Shown here: positions 52,825 to 61,534 of the stretch, in pieces
How the letters are laid out: every line of letters starts with the position of its first letter
How positions within the stretch are numbered: position 1 is the stretch's first letter
Assembly (NCBI GenBank): GCA_964610575.1
Contig: CAZSYX010000001.1
Coordinates: 62,001-126,000, forward strand
Source: JADJWR01 sp964610575
Lineage (GTDB): Bacteria > Pseudomonadota > Gammaproteobacteria > Burkholderiales > Burkholderiaceae_F
Length of the DNA stretch: 64,000 bases
Reading direction: 5' to 3'
Notes under the pieces: model-generated
The model's input: the letters and a program-made list of their open reading frames with translations, nothing else
Database searches by the model: none
What the model was told of the DNA's origin: nothing
Translations under genes and position numbers: made by a program

Positions 52825-53820
52825 TCAACTGCGCCGTCTCGCCGGCACAGTCACTTTCTGATCGATGGCACCGAAGATCGTCGCGCCCTCGGCGTCGAAC
52901 ATCTCGATGCGCACCGTGTCGCCGTGCTTCATGAAGGCGGTAGCCGGCTTGCCGTCGGCGATCATCTCGAGCGCCCGCTTCTCGGCGATGCACGAGTAGC
53001 CCTTCGCCGGATCCTTGTTGCTGACCGTGCCCGAGCCGACGATGCTGCCGGCGCGTGCGTTGCGGGTCCTCGCGAGATGCGCGATCAACTGCGGGAAGTC
53101 GAACACCATGTCGACGCCGGCTTCCGCCGCGCCGACCTTGGCGCCGTTCCAGTGCACGACGAGCGGGCGGTGCGCCCGGCGGCCGTCCCACGCCGCGCCC
53201 AGTTCATCCGGCGTGACCGCCACCGGCGAGAAGGCGGTGGCCGGCTTGCTCTGGAAGAAGCCGAATCCCTTGGCCAGTTCCGCCGGGATCAGGTTGCGCA
53301 ACGACACATCGTTGACCAGCATCAGCAACCTGATGTGGCTGCCGGCCTGCTCGGCCGTGGTGCCCATCGGCACGTCGTCGGTGATCACCGCGACCTCGGC
53401 TTCGAAGTCGATGCCGAACGCCTCGGCTGCGCAGACGATGTCGTCGCAGGGACCGAGCAGGTCGTCGGAGCCGCCCTGGTACATCAGTGGGTCGGTCCAG
53501 AACGATTCCGGCATCTCGGCGCCGCGCGCCTTGCGCACCAGTTCGACGTGGTTGACGTAGGCCGAGCCGTCGGCCCACTGGTAGGCGCGCGGCAGCGGCG
53601 CCATGCACTGGCGGGGATCGAACGGGAACGCGTGGCGGGCTCGGCCTTCGTTCAGTGTCTGGTACAGATCGGCGAGCTGCGGCGCGATGAAGTTCCAGTC
53701 GTCCAGCAGCAGCTGCAGCCGGCCGGCGATGCCGCTCGCCAGGTGGGCCGTGGCCAGGTCGCGCGAGACGACGATCAATTGGCCGTCGCGGGAACCGTCG
53801 CGCAGGGTCGCAAGCTTCAT
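52825..53820 (-). CDS. fumarylacetoacetate hydrolase family protein
   Basis: A 331-residue FAH-family enzyme: MYQGGSDDLLGPCDDI and GIDFEAEVAVITDDVPMG carry the metal-binding Asp/Glu residues, LLMLVNDVSLRNLIPAEL and FGFFQSKPATAFSPVAVTPDELG follow, and the closing GSGTVSNKDPAKGYSCIAEKR resembles true fumarylacetoacetases. The likely reaction is hydrolysis of fumarylacetoacetate (tyrosine/homogentisate breakdown) or a related acylpyruvate. Tyrosine genes are not adjacent, so the substrate remains open. It is 51 bases upstream of phaM on the same strand. Confidence 0.9.
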   Translation of the reverse strand: MKLATLRDGSRDGQLIVVSRDLATAHLASGIAGRLQLLLDDWNFIAPQLADLYQTLNEGRARHAFPFDPRQCMAPLPRAYQWADGSAYVNHVELVRKARGAEMPESFWTDPLMYQGGSDDLLGPCDDIVCAAEAFGIDFEAEVAVITDDVPMGTTAEQAGSHIRLLMLVNDVSLRNLIPAELAKGFGFFQSKPATAFSPVAVTPDELGAAWDGRRAHRPLVVHWNGAKVGAAEAGVDMVFDFPQLIAHLARTRNARAGSIVGSGTVSNKDPAKGYSCIAEKRALEMIADGKPATAFMKHGDTVRIEMFDAEGATIFGAIDQKVTVPARRRS

Positions 53821-53947
53821 CGCTGGAATATCGCCTCGAGAATCGCGGGTATCTTAGCGGCGAGCGATTGCGCGCCGACAGAGGCGCGCACTCAGCGCGG
53901 TCGACGCTTCACTGTGTCCGCCCGTTGAGGGGTGAAGCAAGGCCCGA

Positions 53948-55051
53948 ATGTCCACAGTGTCCGTCATTCCGGCAAGGTCCGTCAGCTGGCGTGCAGCCCT
54001 CGTGCTGCTCGCCACGCTGCTGGCGCATGCATTTGTGCTCGAGCGCGTGGATCGGATGCTGGCCGGCGCGGACTCGGGAGAGCCGAAGGAGGAGGCCACC
54101 GTCACCGCGCGACTGTTGCCACCGCCGGCGCCGCCCGCGCCCGCCGCGCCACCGTCCCCCGCATCGCGGCCGGCGCCGCGCCCGCGACCGGCGCCCGTCG
54201 TTCCGCCGGCGCCTGCAACTGAACCGGCGCGGGTCGAGGCACCGCCCATCGGCGCCTTCGGGGAGCAATTGGCAGCGGAACAGGAGCCGCCGCCCGCGCC
54301 CGAGCCTGCGGTCGTGCCGGAGCCCGCGCAGCAACCGGTTGCCGAAGCCGAGCCGGAGGAGGTCGAGGCCAGCGGCGAGCCGCTTCGCGCAGCGCTTGCC
54401 CAACGGCCGGCGCTGCCGTCGGCGGCCCGCTATGTCTACCGGACGACGAATTCCGAGATCCGGCTCGCCACGGCCACGACGACTGTCGAGTGGACGCTTG
54501 CCGGCGACGGCCGCTACCAACTGCGCATGACCACGGTCGCGCTGGGCATGACGGTGCTCGAACTGGATTCGCAGGGCAGCCTGCGCGAATACGGCCTGGC
54601 CCCGGAGCGCTATGTCGAGACGCGCGCGCGCCGCAGTCCGGAGGCGGCGAACTTCGACTGGGATGGCCGCCGCGTGACCTTTAGCGCGAAGGCGCACGAG
54701 CGCCCGCTCGCCGAAGGCGCCCAGGACCGCGTCTCCTTCCAGATCCAGCTGATGCTGCTCGGCCAGGCCAGGCCGGAATGGTTCCGCCCCGGCGCCAGGA
54801 CGGTGATGCAGATGGCGGGGCGCGACGACATGGCGAGCTATCGCTTCCGTTCGGCCGGCCGGGTGACGACGCAGACGGGCCTCGGGCCGATGGAGGCGGT
54901 GAGGCTCGAGCGGGTCACGGCAAAGGACTCGGATGCGAGGATCGAGGTCTGGCTCGTTCCGTCGCTTGCCTGGCTGCCGGTCCGCCTGCGCTTCACCGAT
55001 CGTTACGGCCGGGTGACGGAAAGTGTGCTCGAATCGATACCGACATCATGA
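53948..55051 (+). CDS. DUF3108 protein with N-terminal membrane anchor and proline-rich linker
   Basis: A 367-residue protein. A membrane helix (AALVLLATLLAHAFVLERV) is followed by a long Pro/Ala-rich linker (about 50-150), as in TonB-like periplasm-spanning proteins, and a C-terminal DUF3108 domain (about 160-367): YRTTNSEIRLATATTTVEW, FDWDGRRVTFSAKAHERPL and ARIEVWLVPSLAWLPVRLRFTDRYG. DUF3108 proteins are exported and of unknown function. The stop overlaps the start of a second DUF3108 gene. Confidence 0.85.
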   Translation: MSTVSVIPARSVSWRAALVLLATLLAHAFVLERVDRMLAGADSGEPKEEATVTARLLPPPAPPAPAAPPSPASRPAPRPRPAPVVPPAPATEPARVEAPPIGAFGEQLAAEQEPPPAPEPAVVPEPAQQPVAEAEPEEVEASGEPLRAALAQRPALPSAARYVYRTTNSEIRLATATTTVEWTLAGDGRYQLRMTTVALGMTVLELDSQGSLREYGLAPERYVETRARRSPEAANFDWDGRRVTFSAKAHERPLAEGAQDRVSFQIQLMLLGQARPEWFRPGARTVMQMAGRDDMASYRFRSAGRVTTQTGLGPMEAVRLERVTAKDSDARIEVWLVPSLAWLPVRLRFTDRYGRVTESVLESIPTS

Positions 55052-55767
55052 AGCGATCCCTGCGCGCCGCCCTGTCTGCCGGCCTTGCCGCGGCCATGCC
55101 CGCGGCCGGCGCGGCTGAACTCGCCTGCGGCGCGAATGCGCCACTGGCCGCCTCGGTCCGGCTCGAGTACGCGGTCACCGCGACGCGCTCCGTCCTTTCG
55201 CTGGCCGGCGATGGCGTGTTCGAGTACCGGCGCGACGGCGACACGTACAGGATCGAGTCGTCGGTGACCGCGGTCGGCATCTTCGAGGCGCATCAGAGGT
55301 CGACCGGCACCGTGCGGCCCGAGGGCCTGGTGCCGCGCACTTTCACGCTGCGGTCGAGCCGCCGGGAGCCGCGCAGCATCAACTTCGACTGGGCTTCGCG
55401 GCGTGTCACCTTCAGCCATACCGGCGGCTCGGAGCCGACGCGGCCGCAAATGCAGGACAGGCTCAGCATGATGATGCAACTGGCCTGGCGCTACCGCGCC
55501 GAGCCCCATGCATCCTCATTCGAGCTGCCGGTGGCCGGTCCGCGCCACGTGTCGACCTTTGTTTTCAAGGGCCAGGGCGCCGAGGCGGTGACCGTGCCGG
55601 CGGGCCGCTTCGAGTCGTTCAGGTTCGAGCGTTACAAGGAGGACGGCGAAGACTCCTTCGAGGTCTGGCTGGCGCCCGCCCTTTGTTCGCTGCCGGTGCG
55701 CCTGCGCTTCACCGACGACAAGGGTTTGGTGATCGAGCAACGGTTGAGCGCCGTGCGCCCGCTGTAG
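55048..55767 (+). CDS. DUF3108 exported protein
   Basis: A 239-residue protein: signal peptide (LSAGLAAAMPAAGAAEL), then DUF3108 (VRLEYAVTATRSVLSLAGDGVFEYRR, INFDWASRRVTFSHTGG, SFEVWLAPALCSLPVRLRFTDDKG). It is a shorter paralog of the upstream protein without the anchor and linker; FDW.(G/S)RRVTFS and W L.P....LPVRLRFTD are shared. The ATG overlaps the previous stop (ATGA). The pair probably acts together in the periplasm. Confidence 0.88.
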   Translation: MKRSLRAALSAGLAAAMPAAGAAELACGANAPLAASVRLEYAVTATRSVLSLAGDGVFEYRRDGDTYRIESSVTAVGIFEAHQRSTGTVRPEGLVPRTFTLRSSRREPRSINFDWASRRVTFSHTGGSEPTRPQMQDRLSMMMQLAWRYRAEPHASSFELPVAGPRHVSTFVFKGQGAEAVTVPAGRFESFRFERYKEDGEDSFEVWLAPALCSLPVRLRFTDDKGLVIEQRLSAVRPL

Positions 55768-55786
55768 CCGGCGGGACCTCCGCGCC

Positions 55787-56602
55787 TCAGTCCACCTTCA
55801 GGCCGGCAAGGTTCGGCTGAGGCGGCGGGTACGACGGCGCCAGCTTGCGCAGCGTGGCGAGCAGGATCTCGGTGATCATCAGGTTGCGGTGCGTCTTGCT
55901 GTCGGACGGCACGACGTACCACGGCGCGTGCGTTGTGCCGGTGCGGCCGAGCAATTCCTCGTATGCGGCCTGGTACTTGTCCCATAGCTTGCGCTCTTCG
56001 AGGTCCTGCGGGTTGAACTTCCAGTGCTTCTCCGGATCGTCGATGCGCTCCTGCAGGCGCTTGCGCTGCTCGTCCTTGCTGATGTGCAGGAAGCACTTGA
56101 CGATCGTCGTGCCGGTTTCCGCCAGCAGTCGCTCGAATTCGACGATGTGAGTGAGCCGTCGCTTGCGCTCGGCCGCATCGATCCAGCCGCGCACGTACTC
56201 GATCAACACCGCCTCGTAGTGCGACCGGTTGAAGATCACGATCTCGCCCCGGCCCGGCACGTCGCGGTGGTGCCGCCACAGGAAGTCATGGTCCTTCTCC
56301 GGCTCGGTCGGCGCCCGATATGAGACCGCACGCACACCGAGGGGATCGATCGCCTGGAACACGGCGCGGATCGTGCCGTCCTTGCCGCTGGTGTCCATGC
56401 CCTGCAGGATGAGCAGCAGCTTGTCCTTCTTCAGCGCGTAGAAGCGGTCCTGCACCGTGGCCAGTTCGACCGCCAGTTCGGTCACCCGTGCCTTGTCCGC
56501 AGCCTTGTCGCCGACGCTCAACGGCCTCGCGCCCGGGTCGAAGCGCGACAATCGCACTGCGGCGGGCTCGTCGATCCGGTACTGCTTTGGTCCATTGGCC
56601 AT
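55787..56602 (-). CDS. ppk2: polyphosphate kinase 2 family protein
   Basis: A 271-residue PPK2 enzyme that uses polyphosphate to phosphorylate nucleotides, or the reverse. Walker A is LQGMDTSGKDGTIR (K74), Walker B is EIVIFNRSHYE, and the lid-module arginines are in ERKRRLTHIVEFERLL. DFLWRHHRDVPGRGEI is typical of the family. The single-domain form phosphorylates ADP or AMP; which one cannot be told. The ATG at 56602 has GGAG upstream. It converges with the DUF3108 pair. PHA and polyphosphate genes lying near each other fits storage metabolism. Confidence 0.92.
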   Translation of the reverse strand: MANGPKQYRIDEPAAVRLSRFDPGARPLSVGDKAADKARVTELAVELATVQDRFYALKKDKLLLILQGMDTSGKDGTIRAVFQAIDPLGVRAVSYRAPTEPEKDHDFLWRHHRDVPGRGEIVIFNRSHYEAVLIEYVRGWIDAAERKRRLTHIVEFERLLAETGTTIVKCFLHISKDEQRKRLQERIDDPEKHWKFNPQDLEERKLWDKYQAAYEELLGRTGTTHAPWYVVPSDSKTHRNLMITEILLATLRKLAPSYPPPQPNLAGLKVD

Positions 56603-56720
56603 CGTGGCTCCGCGCAAAGGCCGCGAGCGGCCTTCCGCTCGACGCTGTCAGCTTAGAGAGTGTGAGCGCCCCTTGCACGACATCGGCAGTCAACTATCGA
56701 CGAGGCCGAATTTCCTGACT

Positions 56721-56737
56721 TGGGACAAGGACTTGCG
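56721..56737 (+). promoter_or_regulatory. possible sigma-54-type promoter of the formate dehydrogenase operon
   Basis: TGGGACAAGGACTTGCG: a GG and a GC separated by ten bases (56723-24 and 56735-36), as in -24/-12 elements; the -24 half departs from TGGCAC. It is about 135 bases before the gene start in a gap of 270 bases that shows no other clear signal. Weak. Confidence 0.25.
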
Positions 56738-56872
56738 CCGCCACATGGTTGTGGGAATTCCTGCATCCGCTTACCATTTGCCGGTCATCAGCAGGGGGGC
56801 TGTAGCCCGCTGATGCCGACAAGGGGATGCCGCCGGGCCTACCTGGCGGGAATCGATGTTCAAGGAGACGTC

Positions 56873-59800
56873 ATGAATGCACCCATGAACCGCCGCCAGT
56901 TCTTCCGGATCTGCGCGGCGGGAATGGGCTCGTCTTCGGTCGTCGGCCTGGGCCTGTCGCCCGGCGCCGCACTGGCCGAAGTTCGTGCCTTCAAGCTGGC
57001 GCGCACGACCGAGTCACGCGGCATGTGCCCGTACTGCTCGGTCAGTTGCGGATTGCTGATGTATTCGCGCGGCGACAACGCGAAGAACGTCAAGACCCGC
57101 ATCATCCACATCGAGGGTGACCCGGACAATCCGGTCAACCGCGGCACGCTCTGCCCGAAGGGGGCGGCGCTGCTCGACCTGGTGCACTCGCCCAACCGGC
57201 TGCTGTACCCGGAGGTCCGCGAGCCCGGCGCCAAGGAGTGGAAGCGCATTTCGTGGGACGAGGCGTTCAACCGCATCGCCAAGCTGATGAAGGCCGACCG
57301 CGATGCCAGCTTCGTCGAGACCAACGACAAGGGCGTCACCGTCAACCGCTGGAGCACCACCGCCATGCTGATGTCGAGCGCGGCGTCGAACGAGACCGGC
57401 TACCTGTCGATCAAGGCGGCGCGCGCCTTGGGGATGGTCGCACTCGATACCCAGGCGAGGATCTGACACGCCCCGACGGTGGCCAGTCTGGCCCCTTCGT
57501 TCGGGCGCGGCGCGATGACCAACCACTGGGTTGACATCAAGAACGCCGACCTCATCCTGATCATGGGCGGCAATGCCGCCGAAGCGCATCCCTGCGGCTT
57601 CAAGTGGGTCACCGAGGCGCTCGAGCACCGCAAGGCGAAGCTCGTCGTCGTCGACCCGCGCTTCACCCGCTCGGCCGCGGTGGCCGACTACTACGCGCCG
57701 ATCCGCGTCGGCACCGACATCGCCTTCCTGGGCGGCGTCATCAACTACATGCTGGCCAACAACAAGGTCCACATGGACTACGTCAAGGCCTTCACCAACG
57801 CCTCGTTCCTGATCCGCGAGGACTACGACTTCAAGGACGGCCTGTTCTCCGGCTACGACGAGGCCAAGCGCAGCTACGACAAGACGACCTGGGCCTACCA
57901 GCTCGACAAGGAAGGCTACGCGCTGGTCGACGAGACGCTCGAGAACCCGCGCTGCGTGTGGCAGCTGATGAAGAGCCACTTCAGCCGCTACACGCCGGAG
58001 ACGGTCGAGAAGGTCTGCGGCACGCCGAAGGACCAGTTCCTCAAGGTCGCCGAGATGATCGGCAGCACGTCCACGCCCGACAAGGTGATGACGATCTGCT
58101 ACGCGCTCGGCTGGACGCAGCACTCGAAGGGCTCGCAGAACATCCGCACGATGGCGATGATCCAGCTGCTGCTCGGCAACATCGGGCGCGCCGGCGGCGG
58201 CGTCAACGCGCTGCGCGGCCACTCGAACGTGCAGGGCATCACCGACATGTGCACGTTCTCGGCCAACCTGCCCGGCTACATGGTGGCGCCGACCGATGCG
58301 GACACCACCTTCGCCGACTTCGCGGCGCGTCGCACGCCGAAGCCGCTGCGGCCGAACCAGATGAACTTCGGGCAGAACTTCCCGAAATGGTTCGTCAGCC
58401 TGCAGAAGACCTGGTATGGCGACGCCGCGGTCAAGGAGAACGACTGGGCGTTCGACTGGCTGCCCAAGCGCGACGGTGCCTACGACGTGATGGACACCTT
58501 CGAGCGGATCCATCAGGGCAAGATCAACGGCTTCATCATGCAGGGCTTCAATCCGCTCGCCGCGTTGCCGAACAAGAAGAAGGTCGGCTCCGCGATGGCC
58601 AAGCTGAAGTGGCTGGTGGTGATCGAGCCGCTGAAGACCGAGAGCTCGGAGTTCTGGAAGAACTACGGCGAACTGAACAACGTCAAGCCGGAGGACATCC
58701 AGACCGAGGTGATCCGGTTGCCGGCGGGATGCTTCGCCGAGGACCCGGGCACCTTCACCAACTCCGGCCGGGTGATCCAGTGGCACTGGGCCGGCGCGGA
58801 GCCTCCGGGCGAGGGCAAGTCCGACCGCGAGATCATCGGCCAGATCTTCACTCGGCTGCGCGCCGCCTACGCCAAGGACGGCGGCAAGTTCCCCGATCCG
58901 ATCCTCAAGCTGACCTGGGCCTACGCTAATCCGGCACATCCGTCGGCGGAGGAACTGCTGCGCGAGATCAACGGCCGGGCGCTGAAGGACGTCACCGACC
59001 CGAAGGACCCGACCAAGGTCCTGGTGACCGCGGGCCAGCAACTGCCGGGCTTCGCCATGCTGCGCGACGACGGCTCGACCGCCTGCGGCAACTGGATCTA
59101 CTGCGGCGTCTGGTCGCAGGCCGGCAACAACAGCGCGCGGCGCGACGCCTCTGATCCAAGCGGCATCGGCAACACGCTGAACTGGGGCTTCGCCTGGCCG
59201 GCCAACCGGCGGGTGCTGTACAACCGGGCCAACACCGACCCGAAGACCGGCCAGCCGTGGGATCCGAAGCGTGCCGGCATCCGCTGGACCGGCTCGGCCT
59301 GGGCGGGCAACGACATCCCGGACATTGCGCCGGCGCTCGGCCCGGACAGCGGTGCCGGTCCGTTCATCATGACCGCGGAAGGGGTGGCGCGGCTGTTCTC
59401 GCTGGGTGGCATGGCCGAAGGGCCGTTCCCCGAGCACTACGAGCCTTTCGAGACGCCGCTCGGGGTGAACCCGATGCACCCGAACAACCCGAAAGTGGTC
59501 AGCAACCCGGCCGCGCGGGTGTTCAAGAGCGACATGGGCTCGTTCGGCAAGGCCGACGAGTTCCCCTACGCGGCGACCACGTATCGCCTGACCGAGCACT
59601 TCCACTTCTGGACCAAGAACGTGGAACTGAACGCGATCGTGCAGCCCGTGCAGTTCGTCGAGATCGGCGAGGATCTGGCGAAGGAGAAGGGCATCAGCAA
59701 CGGCCAGATGGTCAAGGTGCGCAGCAATCGCGGCGAAATCAAGGCCCTGGCGGTGGTCACCAAGCGGATGAGAGCGCTCGACTGCGGCGGCAAGAAGGTG

Positions 59801-59947
59801 CACCACGTCGGCATCCCGATCCACTGGGGGTTTGTCGGGGTAGCCAAGCCGGGCTACCTGGCCAACGAACTGACGCCTTACGTCGCCGACGCCAATACGC
59901 AGACGCCGGAGTACAAGGCGTTCCTGGTCAACATCGAGAAGGCATAG
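56873..59947 (+). CDS. fdnG: formate dehydrogenase-N, selenocysteine-containing catalytic (alpha) subunit
   Basis: A 1024-residue molybdopterin enzyme that oxidises formate in the periplasm. The Tat signal is NRRQFFRICAAGMG. The [4Fe-4S] Cys are C52, C55, C59 (MCPYCSVSCG) and C94 (TLCPKG). Codon 198 is an in-frame UGA (57464-57466) in the context QARI-U-HAPTVASLAPSFGRG, exactly where E. coli FdnG has Sec. A SECIS-like hairpin follows, and selA and selB are downstream. The second half has MGGNAAEAHPCGFKW, WTQHSKGSQNIRTMAMIQ and HIPI-type MGD-binding regions. AAGGAG lies upstream of the ATG. Not a pseudogene despite the stop codon. Confidence 0.97.
57464..57495 (+). promoter_or_regulatory. selenocysteine codon UGA with bacterial SECIS hairpin
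   Basis: UGA, 11 spacer bases, then GG-(bulged U)-GGCCA-GUC-UGGCC-CC. The UGA-to-stem distance, bulged U and GUC apex correspond to the E. coli fdhF/fdnG element bound by SelB. The hairpin lies within the coding region, as in bacteria. Confidence 0.88.
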
Positions 59948-59956
59948 GAGGACACC

Positions 59957-60814
59957 ATGCAATCACTCGATGTCCAGAAACGCTCGGCAACGACCACGGC
60001 GTCTCCGCAGGTGCGTGTGGCGGAGGAACCGGTCGCCAAGCTGATCGATATCTCCAAGTGCATCGGCTGCAAGGCCTGCCAGGTCGCCTGCATGCAGTGG
60101 AACGACCTGCGCGACGAGATCACGTCCCACCCGGGTTACAACAATCCGGTCGACCTCAGCGATCAGTCGTGGACGGTGATGCGCTTTGCCGAGGTGGAGG
60201 GCAAAGACGGGCGGCTGGAGTGGCTGATCCGCAAGGACGGCTGCATGCACTGCGAGGATCCGGGCTGCCTGAAGGCCTGTCCGGCGCCCGGCGCGATCGT
60301 CAAGTACGCCAACGGCATCGTCGACTTCGTGTCGGAGAACTGCATCGGCTGCGGCTACTGCATCGCCGGCTGCCCGTTCAACGTGCCGCGCATCTCGAAG
60401 AAGGACAACAAGGCGTACAAGTGCTCGCTGTGCTCCGACCGCATCGCGGTGGGACAGTCGCCCGCCTGCGTCAAGGCCTGCCCCACCGGCAGCCTGATGT
60501 TCGGCGCCAAGGACGAGATGGTCGCGCGCGGCGCCAAGCGGGTGAACGACCTGAAGGAACGCGGCCTCGCGCAGGCGGCGCTGTACGACCCGCCGGGCGT
60601 CGGCGGTACTCACGTCATGTACGTGCTGCCGCGCGGCGATCGGCCCGACCTGTACGGCCTGCCGGTGGATCCGAAGATCAGCCCGTGGGTCAGCCTGTGG
60701 AAGGGCATCACCAAGCCGCTGCTGGCGATCGGCCTCGGCCTGGCGGTGCTCGGCGCGTTCTTCCACTACGTCACCAGGGGTCCGAAGGAAGAAGAACCGG
60801 GAGGCAAGTCATGA
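59957..60814 (+). CDS. fdnH: formate dehydrogenase-N iron-sulfur (beta) subunit
   Basis: A 285-residue ferredoxin-like subunit. Four Cys clusters for [4Fe-4S] centres: CIGCKACQVAC (35-45), CMHCEDPGCLKACP, CIGCGYCIAGCPFN and CSLCSDRIAVGQSPACVKACP. A C-terminal helix (LLAIGLGLAVLGAFFHYVT) anchors it in the inner membrane. It carries electrons from the Mo/Se site to the cytochrome b subunit. A GGAGG lies before the ATG, and its stop overlaps the next start (ATGA). Confidence 0.96.
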   Translation: MQSLDVQKRSATTTASPQVRVAEEPVAKLIDISKCIGCKACQVACMQWNDLRDEITSHPGYNNPVDLSDQSWTVMRFAEVEGKDGRLEWLIRKDGCMHCEDPGCLKACPAPGAIVKYANGIVDFVSENCIGCGYCIAGCPFNVPRISKKDNKAYKCSLCSDRIAVGQSPACVKACPTGSLMFGAKDEMVARGAKRVNDLKERGLAQAALYDPPGVGGTHVMYVLPRGDRPDLYGLPVDPKISPWVSLWKGITKPLLAIGLGLAVLGAFFHYVTRGPKEEEPGGKS

Positions 60815-61458
60815 GCAGTCACGTGGCAGTTAGAAGCGGCGACGTGCCGCGCTACAACGCCAACGAGCGGGTCACGCACTGGATCGTGGCGATCACGTTC
60901 TTGCTGCTGGCCGCCTCGGGCCTGGCGTTCTTCCATCCGGCATTCTGGTTCCTGACCAGCCTGCTCGGCGGCGGCGTGTGGGCGAGGATCCTGCATCCTT
61001 TCATCGGCATGGTGATGTTCGTGTTCTTCGCGCTCATGGCCATGCGCTACTGGAAGGACAACGTCATCCAGTCCTACGACCGCGAGTGGAATAAGCGCCT
61101 GTCCGACGTCATCAACAACCGCGACCACAACCTGCCCGAGATCGACAAGTACAACATCGGGCAGAAGCAGCTGTTCTGGACCATGATCGTCACCATGGTC
61201 CTGCTGCTGGTCTCCGGCGTGATGCTCTGGCGGCCGTACTTCGCCGACGCGTTCGCGATCCCGCTGATCCGCATCGCCGCGGTCGTGCACGCGGCGGCGT
61301 CGTTCGTCCTGATCGTCGGCATCGTCGTGCACATCTACTCGGCGATCTTCTGGGTCCGCGGCTCGATGCGGGCGATGACGCGCGGCACGGTCACGCACGC
61401 CTGGGCCAGGCACCACCATCCGCTGTGGTACCGGCGGGTGACCGGCGGCAGCAAGTAG
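60811..61458 (+). CDS. fdnI: formate dehydrogenase-N cytochrome b (gamma) subunit
   Basis: A 215-residue membrane subunit with four helices. Histidines for two b hemes are placed in NERVTHWIVAITFLLLAASG, ILHPFIGMVMFVFF, VVHAAASFVLIVGIVVHIYSAIF and HAWARHHHPLWY. It passes electrons to quinone, making the complex a proton-motive formate:quinone oxidoreductase. The length matches the family. A terminator follows directly. Confidence 0.94.
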   Translation: MSSHVAVRSGDVPRYNANERVTHWIVAITFLLLAASGLAFFHPAFWFLTSLLGGGVWARILHPFIGMVMFVFFALMAMRYWKDNVIQSYDREWNKRLSDVINNRDHNLPEIDKYNIGQKQLFWTMIVTMVLLLVSGVMLWRPYFADAFAIPLIRIAAVVHAAASFVLIVGIVVHIYSAIFWVRGSMRAMTRGTVTHAWARHHHPLWYRRVTGGSK

Positions 61459-61481
61459 TCGCGTCGTTCGGGTAGTGTTCG

Positions 61482-61516
61482 ACGGCGGCGGTCTGCCGAC
61501 CGCCGCCGTTTCTTTT
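61482..61516 (+). terminator. strong intrinsic terminator after the formate dehydrogenase genes
   Basis: Perfect 12-base stem ACGGCGGCGGTC (61482-61493) / GACCGCCGCCGT (61498-61509), TGCC loop, then TTCTTTT. It sits between fdnI and fdhE and rules out a fdhE start upstream of it. Confidence 0.85.
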
Positions 61517-61534
61517 GCTGACAGAGGCTTCTTC

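Noticed and set aside
54120..54330. A repeat array or CRISPR-like stretch in the Pro/Ala-rich part of the DUF3108 gene
   Set aside because: Irregular GCC/CCG codon repetition encoding a proline-rich linker; no spacer-repeat structure. No CRISPR array was seen anywhere in the window.
57464..57466. In-frame TGA in fdnG as a nonsense mutation or pseudogene
   Set aside because: It lies at the conserved selenocysteine position, with a correctly spaced SECIS hairpin and selA/selB close by.
57014..59962. A long open frame (about 980 codons) on the minus strand opposite fdnG
   Set aside because: Antisense shadow of the formate dehydrogenase gene, with no recognisable domain.
61475..61534. Upstream GTG as the fdhE start
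   Set aside because: The extension would run through a perfect terminator hairpin and make the protein longer than the family; the TTG at 61535 has a ribosome binding site.
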